NCBI GenBank assembly: GCA_015655035.1
Contig: JAATFS010000429.1
Coordinates: 1 to 6,834 of the forward strand
DNA length: 6,834 nucleotides
From: Lysobacterales bacterium
GTDB lineage: Bacteria; Pseudomonadota; Gammaproteobacteria; Xanthomonadales; Xanthomonadaceae
Direction: 5' to 3'
The notes below the pieces were generated by a model that was not told where the DNA came from, did no database searches, and saw only the letters and a program-made list of their open reading frames with translations. Position numbers and translations under genes: made by a program. The first letter of the stretch is position 1. Each line of letters begins with the position of its first letter. Below are positions 1-5,349 of this stretch, piece by piece.

Positions 1-45
1 CAGAAAGTCGCCGTCTTGGTAGTGGGCGATTTCGACAGTTGGCAT
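1..45 (-). CDS. 5' end of an unidentified gene, divergent from the sigma-54 regulator
   Basis: The minus strand has ATG at 45-43, followed by 15 open codons reading MPTVEIAHYQDGDFL up to the window edge. A strong Shine-Dalgarno (AGGAG, complement of 55-59) sits 9 nt before the ATG, and a sigma-54-type promoter lies about 60 bp upstream. Together these make it a real gene start rather than a chance ORF. There are too few residues to assign a family, and I do not recognise the protein. No signal peptide is apparent in the visible part, which is acidic and polar, so a soluble protein is more likely than an exported one. Its position facing a sigma-54 activator implies that it is the regulated target, probably an inducible function responding to whatever the PAS domains sense. 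That role is inference. Confidence 0.75.
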   Translation of the reverse strand, partial: MPTVEIAHYQDGDFL

Positions 46-54
46 GCTTGCTTA

Positions 55-59
55 CTCCT
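55..59 (-). promoter_or_regulatory. Strong ribosome-binding site of the left-edge gene
   Basis: The minus strand reads AGGAG, a core Shine-Dalgarno match, with 9 nt to the ATG at 45. It fixes the start of the otherwise tiny visible CDS. It also contrasts with the weak site before the regulator gene on the other strand, which suggests that the target is made at a much higher level than its regulator. Confidence 0.75.
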
Positions 60-105
60 GTGGGGCGGGGTGGGCAGCGTTTGGCTGCATGTCCTGCTGA
101 CGGGA

Positions 106-120
106 GCGAATACCGTGCCA
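106..120 (-). promoter_or_regulatory. Sigma-54 (-24/-12) promoter driving the left-edge gene
   Basis: The minus strand reads TTGGCACGGTATTCGCT across 105-121. Compared with the sigma-54 consensus YTGGCACG-N4-TTGCW, it matches at every defined position except one (C for T in the -12 block). The invariant GG (119-118) and GC (107-106) are separated by exactly 10 nt. Transcription would start near position 94, giving a leader of about 49 nt before the ATG at 45. Sigma-54 promoters need an ATP-hydrolysing activator, and one is encoded immediately on the other side of this region. The motif and spacing are seen directly. The start site and dependence on the neighbour are inferred. Confidence 0.85.
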
Positions 121-132
121 ACTTTTTGTAGA

Positions 133-138
133 TATAAT
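133..138 (+). promoter_or_regulatory. Possible -10 box for the sigma-54 regulator gene
   Basis: The plus strand has a perfect TATAAT in the AT-rich segment. No good -35 hexamer lies 16-18 bp upstream, where the sequence is around ATACCG and overlaps the opposite-strand -24/-12 element. If used, it would start transcription near 145 and give a leader of about 110 nt. An alternative pair is TTAACT (138-143) with TATGTT (161-166), spaced 17 bp, each matching consensus at 4 of 6 positions. The sequence cannot decide between them, and chance matches are expected in such AT-rich DNA. Confidence 0.35.
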
Positions 139-149
139 TAACTCATTTA

Positions 150-162
150 AATCAATTGGTTA
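150..162 (+). promoter_or_regulatory. Predicted IHF binding site
   Basis: AATCAATTGGTTA matches the IHF consensus WATCAA-N4-TTR at every defined position. It lies in a segment (121-180) with only 13 G/C in 60 bases, next to T-rich tracts, a context IHF favours. It sits between the -24/-12 element (106-120) and the half-site array (207-243). That is where IHF normally bends DNA so that an upstream-bound sigma-54 activator can touch the polymerase. The match is seen directly; binding and bending are inferred from known sigma-54 promoters. Confidence 0.65.
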
Positions 163-206
163 TGTTTATTTTCAGGGTTTTCGAGGAAAGCGGGGATTGC
201 GAAGCT

Positions 207-243
207 TCGTAGAACTACGATAAATCGTAGTCGTCGCCTACGA
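207..243. promoter_or_regulatory. Array of four inverted half-sites, likely enhancer (UAS) for the sigma-54 activator
   Basis: TCGTAG (207-212), CTACGA (215-220), TCGTAG (225-230) and CTACGA (238-243) form two inverted repeats: a compact 6-2-6 dyad, TCGTAGAACTACGA, and a looser 6-7-6 dyad. A separate 10-bp palindrome, CGAAGCTTCG, abuts the left side at 200-209. The dyad centres lie about 120 and 140 bp upstream of the predicted sigma-54 start site, the usual distance for enhancers of Fis-type activators. The array ends 12 bp before the regulator's ATG, so binding there could also repress the regulator gene. The repeats are seen directly. The identity of the protein that binds is inferred from adjacency. 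Confidence 0.65.
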
Positions 244-255
244 GTTTTCGCGGTC

Positions 256-2157
256 ATGAGCCACGCCCCTTCCACGGACTACATGAGTGATTCGGCAGAG
301 TTCGCCTACCCCTATCGGCAGATGGCCTTCGAGCACTGTCCGGAGGCGATCATGCAGTTGGACCCGCTGGCCAACCGCTTCGTCGACGTCAATGCCGCCG
401 CCTGCGCCTTGCTGGGCTATACGCGCCAGCAATTGCTGGCGATGACGGTCAGCTATCTGTTTGGCCACCAGCTGGCGCAATTGATCGCCTTCACCGAGGG
501 CTTGCTGGCCCAGGGCAGTGCCTGGTCCGATGATTTCTCCTGCCGGCGCGCACAGGACGAGTGGGTGGAAGTGGAGCTTTCGGCGAACACCATGCAGGTC
601 GGGCGGCAACAGTACGCGCTGTGGGTGCTGCGCGAGAAACGCGAGCAGCGCTTCTATCAGGATCGCGGCCAGACCGATCGGGTGATGCAGGGCGGGCTGG
701 TGGAATGGCGCAACATCCTCAATCTTTTCAAGGACAACGAGCGCGCCAACCAACTGTTGCTCAGCTCGGTCGGCGACTGCATCTACAGTATCGACAGCGA
801 TGGCTTGGCCACCTACATCAACCCGACCGGCGCGCGCATGCTCGGCTGGGCGCTGGACGAGGTGATCGGCAAGAACATCCATCGCATCCACCATCACAGC
901 CATGCCGACGGTAGCCCGTATCCGGTCGAGGATTGTCCGATCTACAAGGCGGTGAACGACGGGCTGGTACACGAGGGCCGGCAGGAGATGTTCTGGCGCC
1001 GCGACGGCAGTTCGTTCCCGGTCGAGTTCACCTCGACACCGGTGATCGACAACGGCCGCATCGTCGGTTCGGTGGTGGTGTTCCGCGACATCACCGAGCG
1101 GCAGAACACGCAGAAGCGGCTGGAAAGCGCGCTGGAGGAACTGCAACGGCTGAAGCAGCGGCTGGAGCGGGAAAACGCCTATTTGCAGGAAGAACTGCGG
1201 ATCGAGCACAACCACCGCGAGATCGTCGGCCGGAGCGAGCCGATCCTGCGCATCGTCAAACAGATCGACGTGGTCGGCCCGACCGATGCCAGCGTGATGA
1301 TCCACGGCGAATCCGGCACCGGCAAGGAACTGATCGCGCGTGCGATCCACCAGGCCAGCCGCCGCAGCGAGCAGCCATTGATCCGGGTGAATTGCGCGGC
1401 GATCCCGGCCGATCTGTTCGAGAGCGAGTTCTTCGGGCATGTGCGTGGCGCCTTCACCGGGGCGCTGCGCGACCGCACCGGCCGTTTCGAGCTGGCCGAC
1501 GGCGGCACGCTGTTCCTGGACGAGGTTGGCGAGATTCCGCTGGAATTGCAGGGCAAGTTGTTGCGGGTGCTGCAGGAAGGCCAGTTCGAGCGGGTTGGCG
1601 AGGAACGCACCCGCCGCGTCGACGTGCGCATCATCGCCGCGACCAATCGCAACCTGGAGACCGAAGTGGAGGCCAAGCGCTTCCGCCAGGACCTGTACTT
1701 CCGCCTCAACGTGTTCCCGATCCATGCGCCGGCCTTGCGTGAACGGGTAGAGGATATTGCGTTGCTGGCCTCGCATTTCCTCGAACAGATCGGCTTGCGC
1801 CTCGGCAAGCCAGGACGCATGCTGCGGCGCAGCGATATCGAAAAACTGCAGCACTACCGCTGGCCGGGCAATATCCGCGAATTGCAGAACGTGGTCGAGC
1901 GCGCGCTGATCACCACCACCGGTGCCGAGCTTGCGATCGACCTGCCGGACCCGCGTTCGCCGTCGCAGCCGTCGCAGGTCGCCGAGCCGGCGATCCTGAC
2001 CGAGGCACAGTTGCGGCAGCTGGAAGAGGACAACCTGCGCGCGGCGTTGCAGCGCTGCGACGGCCGGCTGTTCGGCAGCCAGGGCGCGGCGGCGCTGCTC
2101 GGGGTGAAGCCGACCACGTTGGCTTCCCGGCTCAAGCGCCTGGGGATCGGCAGCTGA
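256..2157 (+). CDS. Sigma-54-dependent transcriptional activator with two PAS sensor domains
   Basis: This 633-residue cytoplasmic bacterial enhancer-binding protein uses ATP hydrolysis to remodel sigma-54 RNA polymerase. A PAS domain spans about residues 17-125 and a second about 163-282, ending in the typical FRDITERQ. A predicted coiled coil follows (about 283-318), then the AAA+ domain (about 322-550). The AAA+ domain has Walker A GESGTGKE (351-358), an intact GAFTGA sigma-54 contact loop (398-403), Walker B GTLFLDE (417-423), the arginine-finger region FRQDLYFRLN (476-485) and sensor II WPGNIREL (536-543). A Fis-type helix-turn-helix ends the protein (about 604-630). There is no receiver domain, so it is probably controlled by a ligand, cofactor or redox signal on the PAS domains rather than by phosphorylation. 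ATG 256 is the first in-frame start; ATG 283 is an alternative. Shine-Dalgarno signal is poor (ACGAG at 240-244, 11 nt away). The inducer is unknown. Confidence 0.95.
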   Translation: MSHAPSTDYMSDSAEFAYPYRQMAFEHCPEAIMQLDPLANRFVDVNAAACALLGYTRQQLLAMTVSYLFGHQLAQLIAFTEGLLAQGSAWSDDFSCRRAQDEWVEVELSANTMQVGRQQYALWVLREKREQRFYQDRGQTDRVMQGGLVEWRNILNLFKDNERANQLLLSSVGDCIYSIDSDGLATYINPTGARMLGWALDEVIGKNIHRIHHHSHADGSPYPVEDCPIYKAVNDGLVHEGRQEMFWRRDGSSFPVEFTSTPVIDNGRIVGSVVVFRDITERQNTQKRLESALEELQRLKQRLERENAYLQEELRIEHNHREIVGRSEPILRIVKQIDVVGPTDASVMIHGESGTGKELIARAIHQASRRSEQPLIRVNCAAIPADLFESEFFGHVRGAFTGALRDRTGRFELADGGTLFLDEVGEIPLELQGKLLRVLQEGQFERVGEERTRRVDVRIIAATNRNLETEVEAKRFRQDLYFRLNVFPIHAPALRERVEDIALLASHFLEQIGLRLGKPGRMLRRSDIEKLQHYRWPGNIRELQNVVERALITTTGAELAIDLPDPRSPSQPSQVAEPAILTEAQLRQLEEDNLRAALQRCDGRLFGSQGAAALLGVKPTTLASRLKRLGIGS

Positions 2158-2210
2158 GGCGTGTGCGCAGATAGCGATGCGATGCCGGTGCATGCGGCCA
2201 GCCGGGAACC
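2158..2210. other. Short convergent gap without a clear terminator
   Basis: These 53 bp separate the stop codon of the sigma-54 regulator (plus strand) from the stop codon of pdeM (minus strand). The only fold I see is a 4-bp GC stem (GCCG at 2184-2187 with CGGC at 2195-2198, 7-nt loop), with no T-run on either strand. This is too weak to call an intrinsic terminator. Termination here may be factor-dependent, or the convergent transcripts may overlap. Confidence 0.6.
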
Positions 2211-2858
2211 TCAGCGGCTCACCGGCAATGCGATCGCCACGTCTTCCACGCACGCCACCAGGCGTTCGCCCGGTTGCAGCAACGGTGCCACGCCTGCGGT
2301 GAAATGCGAGAACGCCGGCAGCACGGTCAGGCCATCGCGCAGCCAGAAGGCCGGCCAGCGCCGGGTCATGCCCGGTAGCCGGGCCAGCGGATGCAGGTGC
2401 CCGCACAGCACGTGCAGCGCCGGGTGCGCGAAGGGTTCGTGGCGCAGCAGGAACGGGCCGTCCTGGACCGATTCGCCCACGTCTTCTATGCCCAGGTCGG
2501 CCCCGGGCAATCCGCGATCGTGATTGCCGCGCACGGCGACTACGCGCAGTGCCGCGTGCCGCTCGCGCCAGCTGCGCCAGCGCCGGTGCCAGGCCGCGCG
2601 CGGCGCTGGGCCATGCAGCACGTCGCCGAGGATCCACAGGCTGTCCACGGGGTGGCGGTCGAGCAAGGTATCCAGGCGTTCCAGATCGTAGCCGGTGCCG
2701 CCAGCTGGCATGCCGATACCGGCGCGGCGGAACACGTCGGCCTTGCCCAGGTGCAGGTCGGCGATCAGCAGCGCCCGCCGCGAGGGCCGGTAGAGTGCGC
2801 GGTCGCCCAGCAGCGCGACGTCCTCGCCTCCCAGGGTCAACAGCAGGCTATCGCGCAT
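2211..2858 (-). CDS. pdeM: PdeM, ligase-associated metallophosphoesterase DNA endonuclease
   Basis: This 215-residue calcineurin-like phosphoesterase has the full set of metal-binding motifs: DLH (D34, H36), GDVLH (78-82), GNHD (111-114) and GHLH (153-156). An HEP motif is at 140-142 and the family-typical PAFSHFTAG at 181-189. The family is the P_estr_lig_assc/PdeM group; the Pseudomonas putida homologue (MPE) is a manganese-dependent single-strand DNA endonuclease, so a repair role is expected. I chose ATG 2858 because the protein then begins just before the first conserved strand, as in the family. An in-frame start at 2927 would add 23 residues that resemble helicase-gene read-through. 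The start overlaps the helicase stop by 11 bp, with a weak GGAA-type ribosome site inside the helicase gene, so translation is probably coupled. It is the last gene of the repair operon. Confidence 0.93.
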   Translation of the reverse strand: MRDSLLLTLGGEDVALLGDRALYRPSRRALLIADLHLGKADVFRRAGIGMPAGGTGYDLERLDTLLDRHPVDSLWILGDVLHGPAPRAAWHRRWRSWRERHAALRVVAVRGNHDRGLPGADLGIEDVGESVQDGPFLLRHEPFAHPALHVLCGHLHPLARLPGMTRRWPAFWLRDGLTVLPAFSHFTAGVAPLLQPGERLVACVEDVAIALPVSR

Positions 2859-5349
2859 TGCGTCGTTCCAGTTGTGCGGCCGCACGCAGCACGCGCGCCT
2901 TCCAGTCCTCGGTGCTGAGCTGGCCACGCACGCGCTCGGCCCATAGCGGGAACGACAGCGGTGTCAGGCTGCGTGGCGCATGCAGCCGCAGCTTGCGCTG
3001 GGCGCAGCGTTCCAGCGCCGCGGCCATACGCGTCAGTTCGAGCTGGCCTTCCAGCACTTCGCGCTCGGCTTGTGCGAGCAACAGGTGGTCCGGATCGAAG
3101 CGGCGCAGCACGTCGTACAGCAATCCGCTGGACGCTTGCAGCTGGCGCAGGCTGCGCGGCGCGCGTCCAGGCAGCGAGGGCGACAGCAAGCCGGCCACGC
3201 GCGCGATCTCGCGGAACTGGCGGCGTGCCAGTTCGCCGAGATTGAGGCTTTCGCGCAGGTCGTCCAACAGCCCGGCGGGTGACAGCAGCTCGCGCAGCAG
3301 ATCTTCGTCGACTGCGCTGTCCTGGGCGGGCGATACGACAAAACCATAGTCGTTGGCGGCGAAACTGAAGCTATTGCGTTGCCGCCGTCCCCAACGCGCG
3401 GCCAGCAGTGCTGCCAGTCCCTCGTTGACCTGCCGGCCGGCGAACGGATACACGAACAGATGCCGGCCATCGCGGGCACGGATGCTTTCCGCCAGCAGGT
3501 GATCCGGGCCGGGCAGGGCGGAGAGCTCGGATTGCAGGCGCAGCAACGGCGCCAGTGCGCGCATCTCGGCTGTATCGCCCGGATCGGCGAACAGTGCCTC
3601 CACTTCACGGCTCAGCGCAGAGGACAGCGGCATGCGCCCGCCCATCCATTTCGGCACGGCGCCGTCGCCGCCCTTGGCCACGCGCACGTAGGCGGTCATG
3701 TCCTCCAGTCGCACCAGTTCGAGCAGGCGGCCGGCGAACTGGAAATGATCGCCACGGCGCAGGCGGCCGACGAACTGTTCTTCGACCGCGCCGAGCCGGC
3801 CGCCGCGCAGAAACTGCACGCGCACGCTGCCGTCACTGGTGATGGTCCCGATTGAAAGGCGGTGACGCAGCGCCACCCGCCGATCGACCACGCGGTAGAC
3901 GCCGGCCTCGTCGCGTACCACCTTGTGGAAATCCGGGTATTGAGTCAATGCGCTGCCACCCTGGACGATGAAGTCGAGCACGGCTTGCCACGTAGGCTCA
4001 TCGAGCGCGGCGAAGGCGTCGGTGCCACGCACCTCGGCCAACAGCGCGTCGGCCCGGAAGCCGCCACCCAACGCGCAGCTGACGCAGTGCTGTGCCAGTA
4101 CGTCCAACGACAATCGCGGCGGTGGGCGCGCCTCGATGTAGCCGTGCGCGATCGCGCGGCGGGCGGCGGCGAACTCCATCAGTTCCAGCGCATGCGAGGG
4201 CACGCAGAGCACATGCCCGGATTCGCCGGGCCGGTGGCGCGCGCGCCCGGCACGTTGCAGCAGCCGTGCCACGCCCTTGGGGCTGCCGACTTGCAGCACC
4301 TGGTCCACCGCCGGGAAATCCACGCCCAGGTCCAGGCTCGACGTGGCGACCACGCAGCGCAAGCTGCCGTCGCGCAGGCCGGCTTCGGCGGCGTTGCGCA
4401 AGCCAGGGGCGAGCGAGCCGTGATGCAAGGCCAGGGTTTGCGCCGGCTCCGGCCATACCGAGGCCAGTGCCTGATGCCACAGCTCCGCCTGCGCGCGGGT
4501 GTTGGTGAATACCAGGCTGGTGCGTACTGCCATCAGTGCACGCAATACCCGTGGCAATTGCGCCAGACCCAGGTGGCCGGCCCAGGGGAAGCGCTCGCCG
4601 CCGTCCGGCAGCAGCGTTTCCAGGGTTACCGTGCGGGGTTTGACGCCGGCGACCAATGCTGCCTGCGGCTGCTGCGGTAGCAGTACGTCGCGCGCCTGTT
4701 CCAGGTTGCCGAGGGTGGCCGACAGGCCCCACACGCGTAGCGCGGGCGAGCCCACGCGCAGCCGTGCCAGGCATAGCTGCAACAACACGCCGCGCTTGTT
4801 GCCGAGCAGTTCGTGCCATTCGTCGACGATCACGCAATGCAGCCCCGCCAACAGCGGGGCGGTGTCGGGATAGGACAGCAGCAATGCCAGCGACTCGGGG
4901 GTGGTGACCAGTGCATCGAGCTTGCCGCTGCGCGCCAGGCGTTTGTCGCGCGCGCTGGCATCGCCGGTACGCACGCCGATCTGCCAGTCCAGGCCCAGCG
5001 CGTCGATCGGTTCGCGCAGCGCGCGCACGGTATCGGCGGCGAGCGCACGCAACGGGGTGATCCACAGCAGCTTGAGCGTGCGCGGCGGCGCGCGGCGAGG
5101 GGAAGGCTTGGCTGGGCCAGCGCGCGGTCGCGACGAGGCGGCTTTGGCCTGCAATGCCTCCAGTAACGGCCCGCCGAGTGCGGCCAGGGTCTTGCCGCTG
5201 CCGGTCGGGGTGTGCAACAGCCCGGATTCGCCGGCCTGATAGCGCCGCCATAGCTCGCGCTGGAACGGTAGCGGGGTCCAGCCACGGCAGGCGAACCAGG
5301 CGCGCCACTGTTGCAATGGGGTGCCGGCAGCGGTGCTGGCCGCGCTCAT
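2848..5349 (-). CDS. Ligase-associated DExH helicase (Lhr-Core type)
   Basis: This 833-residue superfamily 2 helicase unwinds nucleic acid using ATP. Visible motifs are the Q motif around WTPLPFQ (24-30), Walker A TPTGSGKT (47-54), Ia WITPLRALA (96-104), TTPES (149-153), DEWH box II (176-179), SATLGN (210-215), LVFTNTRAQ (279-287), motif V ATSSLDLGVDFP (335-346) and motif VI QRAGRARHRPG (365-375). The rest, with the hallmark KWMGGRMPLS (567-576), matches the winged-helix and C-terminal region of the Lhr-Core family. The length fits Lhr-Core, which lacks the long C-terminal extension of E. coli Lhr. ATG 5349 overlaps the ligase stop as ATGA. The frame stays open upstream to 6627, but that part is out-of-frame ligase sequence. 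Residues 68-92, between motifs I and Ia, form an Ala/Arg/Pro-rich insertion that looks disordered. The homologue in P. putida is a 3'-to-5' DNA-dependent ATPase/helicase. Confidence 0.95.
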   Translation of the reverse strand: MSAASTAAGTPLQQWRAWFACRGWTPLPFQRELWRRYQAGESGLLHTPTGSGKTLAALGGPLLEALQAKAASSRPRAGPAKPSPRRAPPRTLKLLWITPLRALAADTVRALREPIDALGLDWQIGVRTGDASARDKRLARSGKLDALVTTPESLALLLSYPDTAPLLAGLHCVIVDEWHELLGNKRGVLLQLCLARLRVGSPALRVWGLSATLGNLEQARDVLLPQQPQAALVAGVKPRTVTLETLLPDGGERFPWAGHLGLAQLPRVLRALMAVRTSLVFTNTRAQAELWHQALASVWPEPAQTLALHHGSLAPGLRNAAEAGLRDGSLRCVVATSSLDLGVDFPAVDQVLQVGSPKGVARLLQRAGRARHRPGESGHVLCVPSHALELMEFAAARRAIAHGYIEARPPPRLSLDVLAQHCVSCALGGGFRADALLAEVRGTDAFAALDEPTWQAVLDFIVQGGSALTQYPDFHKVVRDEAGVYRVVDRRVALRHRLSIGTITSDGSVRVQFLRGGRLGAVEEQFVGRLRRGDHFQFAGRLLELVRLEDMTAYVRVAKGGDGAVPKWMGGRMPLSSALSREVEALFADPGDTAEMRALAPLLRLQSELSALPGPDHLLAESIRARDGRHLFVYPFAGRQVNEGLAALLAARWGRRQRNSFSFAANDYGFVVSPAQDSAVDEDLLRELLSPAGLLDDLRESLNLGELARRQFREIARVAGLLSPSLPGRAPRSLRQLQASSGLLYDVLRRFDPDHLLLAQAEREVLEGQLELTRMAAALERCAQRKLRLHAPRSLTPLSFPLWAERVRGQLSTEDWKARVLRAAAQLERRNAR

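Noticed and set aside
2184..2198. Hairpin between the convergent genes as an intrinsic terminator
   Set aside because: The stem is only 4 bp and no T-tract follows on either strand.
238..2637. A 799-codon open frame on the minus strand, antisense to the regulator and running into pdeM
   Set aside because: It lies opposite a gene with a complete set of AAA+ and PAS motifs. Its translation is low-complexity Arg/Ala/Gln-rich with no recognisable domain. Long antisense frames are normal in GC-rich genes.
2859..2927. Longer pdeM start adding 23 residues
   Set aside because: The added residues overlap the coding end of the helicase and do not resemble the family N-terminus. ATG 2858 fits the length and the typical short gene overlap.
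2391..5239. Numerous plus-strand open frames opposite pdeM and the helicase
   Set aside because: They are antisense shadows of well-supported genes, with biased Arg/Ala/Gln composition and no conserved motifs.
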